64,000 bases of DNA from Bacteroidales bacterium (GCA_015060905.1 SUXQ01000015.1:1-64000), one strand, 5' to 3'; positions 9,214 to 18,912 are shown, counted from the first letter of the stretch. Notes: generated by a model from the sequence alone, not told the origin. Translations and numbers: made by a program.

Positions 9214-11325
9214 TTAGTCAATTAAACCTCTGCGTCGCAAAAGAGCCTGAGGGTTGGGGTCGGCCCCGCGAAATTTGCGATACTGTTCCATAGGCTCCTC
9301 GCTGCCGCCCATTTCCAGCAGATGGCGGAAGGCCTTTGCCGTTGCTGCGTCAAAAATTCCACGCTCCTTGAAAAGTTCAAAAGCATCAGCGTCGAGTACC
9401 TCGGCCCAAAGGTAAGCATAATAACCTACTGCGTAACCGCTGTTAAAAATATGCGAGAAATTTGTGGTGCGGTAGCGATACTCAATTTCGGGAATAAGGC
9501 CAATTTCTGCACGCAATTCATTCTCAAATTCGTCACAATCAAAATCATCGTAGTTTGTCAGGCGGTGCATGCGCATGTCCAGAAGGGCAGCCGCCACAAG
9601 TTCGGTTGTCTCGAAGCCCGAATTAAAGTGCGACGCTCTTTTTATCTTTTCTATAAGTTCGTCGGGAATAGCCTCGCCTGTCTTGTAGTGTCTGGCGTAA
9701 CTTTTAAGAACCTCAGGCTCCATTGCCCAATGTTCGTTTATCTGCGAAAAAAGCTCCACAAAGTCATGCTTGACGTTTGTTCCGCTAACCGACGGATAGT
9801 GTACCTGTGTCATAAGGCCGTGAAGCGCGTGGCCAAATTCGTGGAACAGCGTCAGCGTCTCGTCAATGTTGAGCAAAGAGGGAGTATCGCCAGAAGCGGG
9901 GGTAAAGTTGCACACGTTTACAATCATGGGGCGTATGTTGTACCCGCCCAAATTCACCTGATTGACAAAGTTTGTCATCCACGCACCCGAACGCTTCGAC
10001 TGACGAGGGAAATAGTCACCGTAGAAAATTCCCAGATGTTTTTTATCGGCGTCGAGCACCTGCCACACTTTTACACTATCATGGTAGATGGGAACGTCGT
10101 TGCGCTTCACAAAGCCGAGGCCGAACAATTTTGTTGCACAATCAAAAGCTCCGTCACAAACATTCTCCAATTTAAAATAGGGCTTAATCTCATTTTCGTC
10201 GAGCGAATATTTTGACTTGCGCAGTTTCTCGGTGTAATACATCCAGTCCCACCCTGCAAGTTTAAAGCCACCTTTCTCACTGTCGATAAGAGCCTGAAGC
10301 TCTTTTGCCTCGTCGCTTGCACGCTTGATGGCCGCTGTCCAGATGCTGTTCATAAGGTCGGTTGCCGCATCGGGAGTTTTTGCCATCTTAACATCCATCT
10401 TATAATCTGCGTATGTGTCGAAGCCCAACAGACGCGCCTTCTGCAAGCGCAGTTCGAGAATGTTGCGAATAATCTTTTTATTGTTGTATTTATTGTCATT
10501 ATCGCCACGATTGTAGTAAGCCTTGTAGATTTTCTCGCGCAGTTCGCGGTTGTCGGCATACTGCAGGAAGGGGATGCAGCTGGGCTTATCGAGAGTAAAG
10601 AGCCAACCATCGACATTTGCCTCTTTGGCAGCCTCGCGAGCAGCATTGCGCACAGCCTCGGGCAGTCCGCTAAGCTCTTTTTCATCGGTTATTATCAGCT
10701 GAAAGGCTTTTGAGTCGGCGAGCAGGTTACTGCCAAACTCAATGGCCGCAAGGCCCAATTTTGTGTCAATATCAAGAAGTTCTTTTTTCTTTTCTGCGTC
10801 CAGAAGCGCACCGCCACGCACAAATTCCTTGTAATAATTTTCGAGGACAATCATCTGCTCTTCGCTAAGCTCCAGGGTAGCGCGGTTGTCGTACAATGTA
10901 CGTATGCGTCCGAAGAGTGCATCGTTCATAAAAATGTAACCGCTAAGTTCTGTAAGCTTGGGAGTTACGCTATTCTCTATCTGCAACATTTCATCGTTCG
11001 CGTCACTCTCGTTAAGTGTGAAGAATATGCTGCTCACCTTGTCGAGCAAACGTCCGCTAAGCTCGAGTGCATCGATGGTATTTGCATATGTGGGAGCCTC
11101 GCTATTGTCTATTATTTTCTGAATATCAGCTTTTTTCTGAGCAATTCCCTGCTCGAATGCCGGCAAAAAATCAGCAGTATTATATAAACTGAATTCCGGT
11201 GCACCGAACGGTGCTGAACTTTCGCCACACAAAGGGTTTGTGCTTTTTTCGGCACTGCTGTTACATGATGAATGTGTAAGCATGAGTGAAAAAACAATTA
11301 AAGAAAAATAAAATACTTTTTTCAT
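9214..11325 (-). CDS. M3 family zinc peptidase (peptidyl-dipeptidase Dcp-like), lipoprotein
   Basis: 703 residues from the chosen ATG at 11325. The signal peptide ends in a Cys (THSSCNSS), compatible with a lipoprotein although the lipobox is not ideal. The zinc motif HEFGHALHG lies near residue 494, with a downstream Glu ligand region. M3 enzymes clip dipeptides or short oligopeptides; the length and the ending fit the Dcp branch. An upstream in-frame codon at 11391 lies above the -7 box at 11360, so it was rejected. Confidence 0.92.
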   Translation of the reverse strand: MKKVFYFSLIVFSLMLTHSSCNSSAEKSTNPLCGESSAPFGAPEFSLYNTADFLPAFEQGIAQKKADIQKIIDNSEAPTYANTIDALELSGRLLDKVSSIFFTLNESDANDEMLQIENSVTPKLTELSGYIFMNDALFGRIRTLYDNRATLELSEEQMIVLENYYKEFVRGGALLDAEKKKELLDIDTKLGLAAIEFGSNLLADSKAFQLIITDEKELSGLPEAVRNAAREAAKEANVDGWLFTLDKPSCIPFLQYADNRELREKIYKAYYNRGDNDNKYNNKKIIRNILELRLQKARLLGFDTYADYKMDVKMAKTPDAATDLMNSIWTAAIKRASDEAKELQALIDSEKGGFKLAGWDWMYYTEKLRKSKYSLDENEIKPYFKLENVCDGAFDCATKLFGLGFVKRNDVPIYHDSVKVWQVLDADKKHLGIFYGDYFPRQSKRSGAWMTNFVNQVNLGGYNIRPMIVNVCNFTPASGDTPSLLNIDETLTLFHEFGHALHGLMTQVHYPSVSGTNVKHDFVELFSQINEHWAMEPEVLKSYARHYKTGEAIPDELIEKIKRASHFNSGFETTELVAAALLDMRMHRLTNYDDFDCDEFENELRAEIGLIPEIEYRYRTTNFSHIFNSGYAVGYYAYLWAEVLDADAFELFKERGIFDAATAKAFRHLLEMGGSEEPMEQYRKFRGADPNPQALLRRRGLID

Positions 11326-11359
11326 TTTAAATGTGTATAAAAAACAGTTTCTATATTTG

Positions 11360-11367
11360 CAAAGATA
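11360..11367 (-). promoter_or_regulatory. -7 box TATCTTTG of the M3 peptidase gene
   Basis: CAAAGATA on the plus strand, 35 bases upstream of ATG 11325. It decides the start codon. Confidence 0.6.
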
Positions 11368-11458
11368 GATATTTATTTTCACAAATAGCATCTTATTCTC
11401 TTAAATAGGTATATTAAGAAAAAAAAATCGTATATTTGTCGTAAACGACGAATATAGA

Positions 11459-11523
11459 CTGCACTCGCTGTGATAAATATTCAAATAAACTTGATATTTA
11501 TCGCTCGTTTGTGTGTATATTTG
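11459..11523 (-). repeat. Dispersed repeat, type A copy 1
   Basis: Same element as 44411-44484 and 55064-55136, in reverse orientation. Shared parts are CGCTCGTTTGT, an A/T-rich palindrome built on AAACTTGATATTTAT, and CTGCACTCGCTGTGATAAAT. The gene-facing end carries TATATTTG at 11516-11523. Confidence 0.75.
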
Positions 11524-11538
11524 AGATAAATCTCGAAC

Positions 11539-11609
11539 ATAGGATGCGGCTCGGAATAAAAAAATCAAGTAAACTTATTTTTTTCTTCACTCGCCTTTGT
11601 GTATATTTG
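11539..11609 (-). repeat. Dispersed repeat, type B copy 1
   Basis: Reverse-oriented relative of 44334-44403. Shared parts are ATAGGATGCGGCTCGG, the core AGTAAACTTATTTTTTTCTT and CACTCGCCTTTGTG. It ends in TATATTTG (11602-11609), the likely -7 box of the DUF4091 gene. Confidence 0.75.
11602..11609 (+). promoter_or_regulatory. -7 box TATATTTG of the DUF4091 gene, at the end of a repeat
   Basis: Nearest of three identical boxes to the ATG at 11659, giving a leader of about 42 bases. No TTG is found at the standard -33 distance. Confidence 0.5.
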
Positions 11610-11658
11610 TAAGTATTAACCCAGTCTGACAAAATACTGACAAAAATTTAAGAATATC

Positions 11659-13395
11659 ATGAAAATCATTAAAAAACTTTTACCCCTGATGCTGGTCGCA
11701 GTTGCCGTAGGATGCAGCGTAGAGCAACTTCCTAAAGTTGAAACCTTTACCGAGGCAGACGACCCCGTTGCCCTCACCAACGAGCAGCAAGCCGCATGGG
11801 AGCACGTGGGCAAGCGTTTGAATGGCGCTTGGGCCTGTGCCGACTCGCACTATTCGCGCAGCATCGTTCCCGAGGTAAGCAAGGTAGAGGTTATGCCCAT
11901 CGTAGCATGGAAGGGCGAGCGTGCCTCGGCACAACTTCTGCTATGGACAGCCGAAGGTGCCGACGGCGTACGTTGCGAGGTTAAGGAGTTCCGCTCGGAG
12001 AATGCCACCCTGCCCGCCTCAATCGCACAGACCCATTTCGTGCGTTACACCATTGCCGACGAGCGTTTCAAGACCCACAAAGGCACAACCCTACAGCCCG
12101 ACATGCTCGATTCGCTCACACATTTCGACATTTCCGCACGCACAGTACGCCCCGTATGGCTGTTAATCACCGTTCCGCAGGATGCCACCGAGGGAATCTA
12201 CAAGTCGGAGCTCGTAATTTCGCATAATGGCGGCGGCAAAATAAAGTTGCCTTTGACGCTTGAGGTACAGAAACATACGTTGGCCACTCCCGACAAGTGG
12301 TCGTACCACCTTGACCTCTGGCAGCACCCCACATCTGTTGCACGCGCCTACGGCCTGGAGTTGTGGAGCGATGCTCACTTCGAGGCTTTGATTCCCATAA
12401 TGACCCGCCTTGCGAATGCCGGTCAAAAGGTTATCACCACCACCCTTAACAAGGATCCGTGGAACCATCAATGCTACGACGCTTACGAAGATATGATTAA
12501 GTGGACGCTCAAAAAGGATGGCTCGTGGACATACGACTACACCATATTCGACCGCGTGGTTGAGACAATGATGAGCGTGGGCATCAACAAAATGATCAAC
12601 TGCTACTCTATGGTACCCTGGAACTGCGAGTTACACTACATGGATGAAGCAAAGGGCGAAATGATTACAGTCAAGGCCGAACCCGGTACACCAATCTTCC
12701 CCGAGATGTGGAAACCCTTCTTGCTCGACTTCAGCAAGCACTTGGCCGCAAAGGGATGGTTGAGCATTACCAACATCGCAATGGACGAGCGTGGTCCCGA
12801 GGCTATGGATGCTGCTGTTAAGGTTTTGGAGGAATGCGCACCCGAAATGGGCTTCGCCATCGCCGATATGCACAAGTCGTATCGTCGTTACCTCAATATA
12901 CGCGACGTGTGTGTATTGCAGACACAGCCCGCCGACCTTGGCGACATAAAGATGCGTCGTGAGCAGGGCTTCAACACCACCTTCTACGTATGTTGCGCTC
13001 CCTCTTATCCTAACACCTTCACCCATTCGCACCCCTATGAGGCAGAGCTGCTGGGTTGGTACGGTCTGTCATGCGACTACGACGGCATGTTGCGTTGGGC
13101 CTACAATTCATGGGCTGCCGACCCGCAGATTGACTCACGCTTCGGCAACTGGACTTCGGGCGACACATATATGGTATATCCACACAACCGTTCATCAATC
13201 CGCTTCGAGCGTATGATCGACGGTATCGAGGTTGCCGAGAAAGTACGCGCACTGCGCAAAGCCGGCGTAGATATCAGCGAGGTGGAAAAGGTTTTGGAGA
13301 AGATTCGCGCTACCAACGTGAACGACCACAAACAGCCGTGGCAGCAAATAACTGCCGAGGCTCGGGAGGCACTCAACGCTGTATCGCGCAAGTAA
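11659..13395 (+). CDS. DUF4091 domain lipoprotein, putative glycoside hydrolase
   Basis: 578 residues. The signal peptide ends in a lipobox-like VAVGC (Cys 19). An N-terminal beta-sandwich domain (about 45-200) with PVWLLITVPQDATEGIYK precedes a TIM-barrel-like region (WSYHLDLWQHPTSVAR, TNIAMDERGPEAM) and a C-terminal DUF4091 block with SGDTYMVYPHNRSSIRFERM. DUF4091 proteins of gut Bacteroidota resemble glycoside hydrolases and often lie in polysaccharide loci, but the substrate here is unknown. The gene is monocistronic, with a terminator at 13421. The acidic MDERGPEAM stretch is a candidate catalytic site by position only. Confidence 0.82.
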   Translation: MKIIKKLLPLMLVAVAVGCSVEQLPKVETFTEADDPVALTNEQQAAWEHVGKRLNGAWACADSHYSRSIVPEVSKVEVMPIVAWKGERASAQLLLWTAEGADGVRCEVKEFRSENATLPASIAQTHFVRYTIADERFKTHKGTTLQPDMLDSLTHFDISARTVRPVWLLITVPQDATEGIYKSELVISHNGGGKIKLPLTLEVQKHTLATPDKWSYHLDLWQHPTSVARAYGLELWSDAHFEALIPIMTRLANAGQKVITTTLNKDPWNHQCYDAYEDMIKWTLKKDGSWTYDYTIFDRVVETMMSVGINKMINCYSMVPWNCELHYMDEAKGEMITVKAEPGTPIFPEMWKPFLLDFSKHLAAKGWLSITNIAMDERGPEAMDAAVKVLEECAPEMGFAIADMHKSYRRYLNIRDVCVLQTQPADLGDIKMRREQGFNTTFYVCCAPSYPNTFTHSHPYEAELLGWYGLSCDYDGMLRWAYNSWAADPQIDSRFGNWTSGDTYMVYPHNRSSIRFERMIDGIEVAEKVRALRKAGVDISEVEKVLEKIRATNVNDHKQPWQQITAEAREALNAVSRK

Positions 13396-13420
13396 TCCTA
13401 TTTTTTAATAAATACAGAAG

Positions 13421-13462
13421 CCCGTCATTGACAAATTTTACATCAATGGCGGGTTTCTTTTT
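13421..13462 (+). terminator. Terminator of the DUF4091 gene
   Basis: CCCGTCATTGA (13421-13431) pairs with TCAATGGCGGG (13443-13453), with one G-T pair, followed by TTTCTTTTT. Confidence 0.85.
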
Positions 13463-13521
13463 GACAGGTAAGAGCCTGCCAATTATTTTGCCCCAAATTT
13501 CTCAATTCAACGAATTATATG

Positions 13522-13529
13522 TAACTTTG
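13522..13529 (+). promoter_or_regulatory. -7 box TAACTTTG of ettA
   Basis: 49 bases before the ATG at 13579, matching TAnnTTTG. Confidence 0.55.
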
Positions 13530-13578
13530 CAGTATAAATATTGCGAATACTTTTAAACAATCAGTTTAACCAAAAAAT

Positions 13579-15276
13579 ATGGCTAATCCGGACGATAAAA
13601 AAATTATCTTTTCGATGGTCGGACTAAACAAGACCATCCGTCAGAATAACAAACAGGTGCTGAAAGATATTTACTTGTCTTTCTTCTATGGTGCAAAAAT
13701 CGGTATTATAGGTCTCAACGGCTCGGGAAAATCTACCCTTATGAAAATTATTGCCGGACTTGACAATGATTATCAGGGCGAGGTTGTATGGTCGCCGGGC
13801 TATTCGGTGGGCTATCTGCCGCAGGAGCCTCAGCTTCAGGATGGAAAAACCGTCAAGGAGTGTGTGATGGAGGGTGTGCAGTCGGTAGTCGATGCTCTTG
13901 CCGAGTATGAGGAGATTAACAACAAATTCGGACTTCCCGAGTATTACGAGGATGAGGATAAGATGAACGGACTTTTCGCACGTCAGGCCGAGCTTCAGGA
14001 TATTCTCGACGCCTCGGACGCATGGAACCTCGACAGCAAGCTCGAGCGAGCGATGGACGCACTGCGCTGCCCCCCCGCCGACCAGCTTGTAGACCACCTT
14101 TCGGGTGGTGAGCGTCGCCGCGTGGCTCTGTGCCGTCTGTTGCTGCAGAAGCCCGACGTATTGTTGCTCGACGAGCCTACCAACCACCTTGACGCAGAGA
14201 GCATCGACTGGCTCGAGCAGCACCTTAACCAATATGAGGGTACGGTAATTGCCGTTACCCACGACCGCTACTTCCTTGACGACGTTGCAGGATGGATTCT
14301 GGAGCTTGATCGTGGCGAGGGAATTCCCTGGAAAGGCAACTATTCATCGTGGCTCGACCAAAAGACCAAGCGTATGGAGCAAGAGGAAAAGGTGGCAAGC
14401 AAACGCCGCAAGACCCTTGAACGTGAGCTTGAGTGGGTGAGAATGTCGCCCAAGGCGCGTCAGGCAAAAGGAAAGGCGCGTCTGAATTCTTACGAACGAC
14501 TGCTGAACGAGGACCAGAAAGAGCACGAAGAAAAACTCGAGATTTTTATCCCCAACGGTCCCCGTCTGGGTAACAAGGTCATCATCGCCAACAACGTTGC
14601 AAAGGCTTACGGCGAAAAAAAACTCTTCGGCGACCTTAACTTCAACCTGCCCCCCAACGGCATTGTTGGAGTCATCGGCCCCAACGGTGCGGGAAAGACC
14701 ACGCTCTTCCGCCTAATCATGGGCCTTGAGACTGCCGACGGCGGTACATTTGAGGTGGGCGAGACTGTAAAAATTGCATACGTGGACCAGAGCCACAAAG
14801 ATATTCTCCCCGAAAAATCGGTGTACGAAGTGATGAGCCAGGGCAACGAGACTATGCGTCTCGCAGGCCGCGAAATTAACTTCCGCGCCTACCTGTCACG
14901 CTTCAACTTCTCGGGTGCCGACCAAGAGAAAAAATGCGGTGTACTCTCGGGTGGTGAAAGGAACCGCCTGCACCTTGCAATGGCACTGAAAGAGGGCGGC
15001 AACGTGCTGCTGCTTGACGAGCCTACCAACGACATTGACGTAAACACCTTGCGTGCGCTCGAGGAGGGTCTCGAGAATTTCGCAGGCTGTGCAGTGGTAA
15101 TCAGCCACGACCGTTGGTTCCTCGACCGTATTTGTACACACATCCTTGCATTCGAGGGCAACGGAGAGGTATTCTTCTTCGAGGGCTCTTATTCGGACTA
15201 CGAAGAGAATAAGATGCGTCGTCTGGGCGTGGAAGAGCCTCGTCGCATCCGCTACCGTAAACTAACAGATGATTAA
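13579..15276 (+). CDS. ettA: Energy-dependent translational throttle protein, ABC-F ATPase
   Basis: 565 residues with two ABC domains. Walker A motifs are GLNGSGKST (45-53) and GPNGAGKTT (about 366-374), signature motifs LSGGERRR and LSGGERNR, and Walker B boxes LLLDEPTNHLD and LLLDEPTNDID. No membrane segment is present. The linker between the domains is the charged P-site interaction motif of ABC-F proteins. In E. coli, EttA binds the ribosomal E site and gates the first peptide bond according to ADP/ATP ratio. Length and order fit EttA rather than Uup or a resistance ABC-F. The aminotransferase follows 19 bases later. Confidence 0.95.
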   Translation: MANPDDKKIIFSMVGLNKTIRQNNKQVLKDIYLSFFYGAKIGIIGLNGSGKSTLMKIIAGLDNDYQGEVVWSPGYSVGYLPQEPQLQDGKTVKECVMEGVQSVVDALAEYEEINNKFGLPEYYEDEDKMNGLFARQAELQDILDASDAWNLDSKLERAMDALRCPPADQLVDHLSGGERRRVALCRLLLQKPDVLLLDEPTNHLDAESIDWLEQHLNQYEGTVIAVTHDRYFLDDVAGWILELDRGEGIPWKGNYSSWLDQKTKRMEQEEKVASKRRKTLERELEWVRMSPKARQAKGKARLNSYERLLNEDQKEHEEKLEIFIPNGPRLGNKVIIANNVAKAYGEKKLFGDLNFNLPPNGIVGVIGPNGAGKTTLFRLIMGLETADGGTFEVGETVKIAYVDQSHKDILPEKSVYEVMSQGNETMRLAGREINFRAYLSRFNFSGADQEKKCGVLSGGERNRLHLAMALKEGGNVLLLDEPTNDIDVNTLRALEEGLENFAGCAVVISHDRWFLDRICTHILAFEGNGEVFFFEGSYSDYEENKMRRLGVEEPRRIRYRKLTDD

Positions 15277-15295
15277 CAGATAAATTTTTATACTG

Positions 15296-16600
15296 ATGAA
15301 TACAGTTATAGAGCCGTCGGTAATTGACGGCATTATGCAGGAATTGGAAATTGCCGACATTAAAAAAGCCTCTATCCGTCAGGTGGGCGCAATCGTGCGC
15401 GAGGCCGAGAAACGTACGGGCACAGAGTATATACATTTTGAAATGGGCGTTCCCGGACTCCCCCCCTCGGCAGTAGGCGTAAAGGCCGAGTGTGAGGCCT
15501 TGCAACGTGGAGTAGCGTCAGTCTACCCTATCATCGACGGTATTCCCGAGGTTAAGGAGCAGGCTGCTCGTTTCCTGAAAGCCTTTGTGAATGTGGACAT
15601 TGCCCCCTCGGGCTGTATACCCACAGTAGGCTCAATGCAGGGTACTTTTGCGTCACTGATGCTCGCGTCGCAGCTTGACCCTAAAAAAGACACTGTTCTT
15701 TACATCGACCCGGGCTTTTCGGTGCAGAAGATGCAGGCCGATGTTATTGGCGTAAAGATTGCGTCATTCGACCTTAGCGACTATCGTTGCGAAAAGCTCG
15801 AGGCGAAACTCGAGAGCTACTTCTCGCAGGGTAACATTTGCGCCGTAATCTATTCGAGCCCCAATAACCCCACATGGATGTGCCTGAACGAGCAGGAGCT
15901 TGAGATTATAGGCCGCTTGGCTACAAAATACGACGTAATTGTAATTGAGGACATGGCGTACATGACTATGGACTTCCGCCGTGACATGAGCAAGCCTTTC
16001 GAGCCGCCCTATCAGCTTACAGTGTCAAAATACACCGACAACTATGTGATTATGATGAGTGCGTCGAAAATATTCAGTTACGCCGGTCAGCGTATAGCAA
16101 TGGCCTGTATTTCGGACAAACTGTACGAGCGTCACTATGAGAGTCTGAAGAACAGATACGGCATTGCGCGTTTCGGTGCTGCTTATGCTTACATCTTCCT
16201 TTATACATTCTCGTCGGGAGTTTCCCACTCGGCGCAGTATGCAATGGCAGCAATGCTGAAGGCTGCGTGCGACGGAGAGTATAACTTTGTGGCGGATGTT
16301 AAGGAATATGCCGACCGCACAGCAAAGATTAAAGATATTTTGCAGCGTACAGGCTTCCACATTGTTTACGACAAGGATAATGACGAGCCTGTGAGCGACG
16401 GCTTTTTCTTTACCATCGGTTACAAGGAGATGGACGGCGCCGAACTTTTGCAGGAGCTTCTTTACTATGGCGTGAGCGGAATTGACCTTTCGACCACCGG
16501 AAGCACCCGCAAGGGTATCCGTGCATGCTCGTCGAACATCAAGCCTCATCACTATGCGCTTCTCGAAGAGCGTCTGAAACTTTTCAACGAGAATCATTAA
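15296..16600 (+). CDS. PLP-dependent aminotransferase, class I/II
   Basis: 434 residues. The fold type I signature is clear: YSSPNNPTWMCLNEQEL for the Asn contact, VIEDMAYM for the Asp that holds the pyridine ring, and MSASKIFSYAGQR with Lys258 as the Schiff-base lysine. SSNIKPH near the end takes the place of the usual carboxylate-binding Arg region. The substrate is not evident; relatives in Bacteroidota are simply called pyridoxal phosphate-dependent aminotransferases. It lies 19 bases after ettA and ends at a perfect hairpin, so the two probably share a transcript. Confidence 0.88.
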   Translation: MNTVIEPSVIDGIMQELEIADIKKASIRQVGAIVREAEKRTGTEYIHFEMGVPGLPPSAVGVKAECEALQRGVASVYPIIDGIPEVKEQAARFLKAFVNVDIAPSGCIPTVGSMQGTFASLMLASQLDPKKDTVLYIDPGFSVQKMQADVIGVKIASFDLSDYRCEKLEAKLESYFSQGNICAVIYSSPNNPTWMCLNEQELEIIGRLATKYDVIVIEDMAYMTMDFRRDMSKPFEPPYQLTVSKYTDNYVIMMSASKIFSYAGQRIAMACISDKLYERHYESLKNRYGIARFGAAYAYIFLYTFSSGVSHSAQYAMAAMLKAACDGEYNFVADVKEYADRTAKIKDILQRTGFHIVYDKDNDEPVSDGFFFTIGYKEMDGAELLQELLYYGVSGIDLSTTGSTRKGIRACSSNIKPHHYALLEERLKLFNENH

Positions 16601-16610
16601 TCTTAAATAA

Positions 16611-16655
16611 ATGATTGTGCCTCCCTATTATTGGGAGGCACAATCATATAAGTTT
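16611..16655. terminator. Terminator after the aminotransferase gene
   Basis: A perfect 15-bp stem (16611-16625 with 16633-16647) and a 7-base loop, followed by TATAAGTTTTT. The next gene begins at 16671, so it may be partly read through. Confidence 0.8.
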
Positions 16656-16670
16656 TTAATTACAAGCAGA

Positions 16671-17471
16671 ATGCCGATAATAGAAATATCCTCTCTTTCC
16701 CATCCGGGCGTCGAGATTTTCTCGTCGCTCACCGAGGCGCAGTTGCGCAGTGTCGTTGCGCCCGAGAAAGGGATTTTTATCGCCGAAAGCCCGAAGGTCA
16801 TACGCGTGGCGCTGAACGCAGGCTACGAGCCTGTCGCCATTTTGTGCGAGCGCAAGCATATTGTCGGCGACGCTGCGGAGATTATCGGGCAGTGTGGCGA
16901 TATTCCCGTATACACAGGCGAGCGTGAGATTCTTGCTGCCTTGACGGGCTACACTCTGACACGCGGAGTATTGTGCGCCATGCGCCGCCCGCCCCAAAAG
17001 AGTGTCGGCGATATTTGTCGCAACGCGCGCCGCATAGTAGTCATCGACTCAGTAGTAGACACCACAAACATCGGTGCCATATTCCGTTCGGCGGCAGCAT
17101 TGGGCATCGACGCGGTGCTGCTGACGCCAACGTCGTGCGACCCGCTTAACAGACGCTCGGTGCGAGTATCCATGGGGTCGGTATTCTTAGTCCCCTGGAC
17201 GTGGATGGAAACTCCAATATCCTCTTTGGGCGATTATGGATTCCGCACAGCGGCAATGGCACTCACCGACGACTCTATTTCCATAGACTCGCCGCTACTT
17301 TCGGCCGAAGAGAAGCTGGCAATAATCATGGGTACCGAGGGCGACGGTCTTTCACACGAGACGATTGCCGCAGCCGATTATGTCGTGCGCATCCCCATGC
17401 ACCACAATGTCGATTCGCTTAATGTGGCAGCGGCGGCAACAGTGGCATTCTGGGAGCTGAGAAAAAGATAA
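16671..17471 (+). CDS. SpoU/TrmH family RNA 2'-O-methyltransferase
   Basis: 266 residues. The N-terminal 100 residues look like the substrate-binding domain of RNA methyltransferases, and the C-terminal half is a trefoil-knot SPOUT domain with motif 1 DTTNIGAIFRSAAALGIDAV, motif 2 IIMGTEGDGLS and motif 3 VDSLNVAAAATVAFWEL, which bind S-adenosylmethionine. Family members methylate tRNA or 23S rRNA riboses; which one cannot be told. The start at 16671 was chosen because the upstream in-frame codons fall inside the hairpin. Confidence 0.9.
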   Translation: MPIIEISSLSHPGVEIFSSLTEAQLRSVVAPEKGIFIAESPKVIRVALNAGYEPVAILCERKHIVGDAAEIIGQCGDIPVYTGEREILAALTGYTLTRGVLCAMRRPPQKSVGDICRNARRIVVIDSVVDTTNIGAIFRSAAALGIDAVLLTPTSCDPLNRRSVRVSMGSVFLVPWTWMETPISSLGDYGFRTAAMALTDDSISIDSPLLSAEEKLAIIMGTEGDGLSHETIAAADYVVRIPMHHNVDSLNVAAAATVAFWELRKR

Positions 17472-17499
17472 TAGTTTTTATTAAAGAAAAATAAAGATT

Positions 17500-17877
17500 G
17501 TGGGAAGAAAGAAATTTTCAGAGAATGAGGTAAAAGTCATACGCAAACTTTTGGGCAACAAGATGCGCGGCAACCGCTCGCAACAGAAAATGTCCCGACA
17601 CATTTTGCGTACGGTATTCGGCTTTAACATTTCCGACTTTAACGTACAGGGCAAGGCATTCGGCCCCGAGGATTTTGACGAGTGCATACGTCGCGGACGC
17701 ATACAGGTGCTGGACGATGCAACCATCGAGGCAATGAAACTGCGTTACGCCGAGAAGAAAATGCACGACGAGGCTGTTCGTCAGGCCGAGGCTATCGCCG
17801 ACGGCGAGGTTGTCGACTGGCAGGCAGCACTCAAGGAGTGGAACGAGTATTACTCCCGGCACCCCGAGGAGAATTAA
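17500..17877 (+). CDS. Conserved protein of unknown function
   Basis: 125 residues from a GTG start; no better start gives the conserved-looking GRKKFSENEVKVIRKLL beginning. It is highly charged, with a basic N-terminal half (KMRGNRSQQKMSRHILRTVF) and an acidic C-terminal half, and mostly helical in character. There is no signal peptide or membrane segment. It lies 28 bases after the methyltransferase gene on the same strand and ends at a 21-bp terminator. The basic half could contact nucleic acid, but I do not recognise the family. Confidence 0.75.
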   Translation: MGRKKFSENEVKVIRKLLGNKMRGNRSQQKMSRHILRTVFGFNISDFNVQGKAFGPEDFDECIRRGRIQVLDDATIEAMKLRYAEKKMHDEAVRQAEAIADGEVVDWQAALKEWNEYYSRHPEEN

Positions 17878-17895
17878 GGAATTATCTCAAAGCAA

Positions 17896-17940
17896 AATAA
17901 GTTTAGAGGCTCGACTATCAGTCGAGCCTCTAAACTTATT
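17896..17940. terminator. Bidirectional terminator, 21-bp perfect stem
   Basis: 17896-17916 pairs without mismatch with 17920-17940 around the loop ATC, between convergent genes. It is one of the longest perfect hairpins in the window. Confidence 0.9.
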
Positions 17941-17943
17941 TAT

Positions 17944-18912
17944 TTACCGTATAATAAACAACAACGAACCAACGCTTATCACCACCCACAGCAACACACC
18001 CTGCAACAAAGGCTTTAAGCCTACCTGCCTTATAACAGCAGGCGATAGCGAAGCACCAATCAAGAACATAGTGACTATAAGGCATTTACGAGCAACGCTA
18101 TTTATTGTTGCCCCCACCGAGGGAACAGCATCAAGCAAATAAGTGTTCAGCAACATTGCCACCACAAACCACAAAATAAACCAGGGAACAGTTATTTTAT
18201 TTCCTTTGGAACGAAACAGCACCGCCGTCACAAGAGTCACAGGAATTATCCACAATGCACGTGTAAGCTTTATTGTTGTTGCAACTTCAAGAGCAGCCTC
18301 GCTGTATGCAGCACCGGCACCCACAACCGAACTTGTATCGTGAATAGCAATGGCAGCCCAAGTGCCAAACTGCACATCATCGAGCCCCAACATACGCCCT
18401 ATCGGCGGAAATATAAAAAGCGCAACAGCATTAAGTATAAACACCGTACCAAGCGCAACAGACATCTCACTCTCGTCAGCCTTTATCACAGGACCAACCG
18501 CAGCAATGGCGCTACCGCCACAGATAGCAGTTCCGCTACTCACAAGATAAGAAATATTGCGATTGTTCTTCAACAACTTACGACCAATGAGCCAACCGAG
18601 GGCAATAGTGCCGAACACAGAAACGACAGTAGCAATCATTCCCTCCCTACCCGACTGAAGCGAAGCCTCAATGTTCATTCCGAAGCCCAAGCCCACCACA
18701 GAGTATTGCAGCAACAGCTTAGAAAATCGCTTATTAAAGCGCGGATAAGCCTCCCCACAAAAAACAGCGAATGCAAGCCCCAAGAACAGTGCCACCGGCG
18801 GAGTAACAAAAGCCCCCACAGACTCAAGACCGGGTATATACATTGCAAACAATGCCAGAGAGAGTGCCGCAAGCAACACTACATATATTTCCTTAGAGTA
18901 ACGCTTCATCAT
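17944..18912 (-). CDS. YeiH/UPF0324 family putative sulfate exporter
   Basis: 322 residues with about ten hydrophobic segments across the inner membrane. The family marks are VTPPVALFLGLAFAVFCG, the central SSGTAICGGSAIAAVGPVI and the FGTWAAIAIHDTSSVVGAG block. Family members are described as putative sulfate or taurine-related exporters, with little experimental proof. The gene starts two bases after the stop of the GH78-like gene on the same strand, so both are co-transcribed. This raises the possibility that the transported ion is linked to a sulfated or otherwise acidic glycan, though that is only an inference. Confidence 0.85.
   Translation of the reverse strand: MMKRYSKEIYVVLLAALSLALFAMYIPGLESVGAFVTPPVALFLGLAFAVFCGEAYPRFNKRFSKLLLQYSVVGLGFGMNIEASLQSGREGMIATVVSVFGTIALGWLIGRKLLKNNRNISYLVSSGTAICGGSAIAAVGPVIKADESEMSVALGTVFILNAVALFIFPPIGRMLGLDDVQFGTWAAIAIHDTSSVVGAGAAYSEAALEVATTIKLTRALWIIPVTLVTAVLFRSKGNKITVPWFILWFVVAMLLNTYLLDAVPSVGATINSVARKCLIVTMFLIGASLSPAVIRQVGLKPLLQGVLLWVVISVGSLLFIIR

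Larger units (their letters stand above)
11326..11658. other. Divergent intergenic region of 333 bases with dispersed repeats
   Basis: Between the M3 peptidase and DUF4091 genes. It holds the M3 promoter, three TATATTTG boxes on the plus strand (11431-11438, 11516-11523, 11602-11609) and two copies of the dispersed repeat described separately. No small gene is seen. Confidence 0.7.
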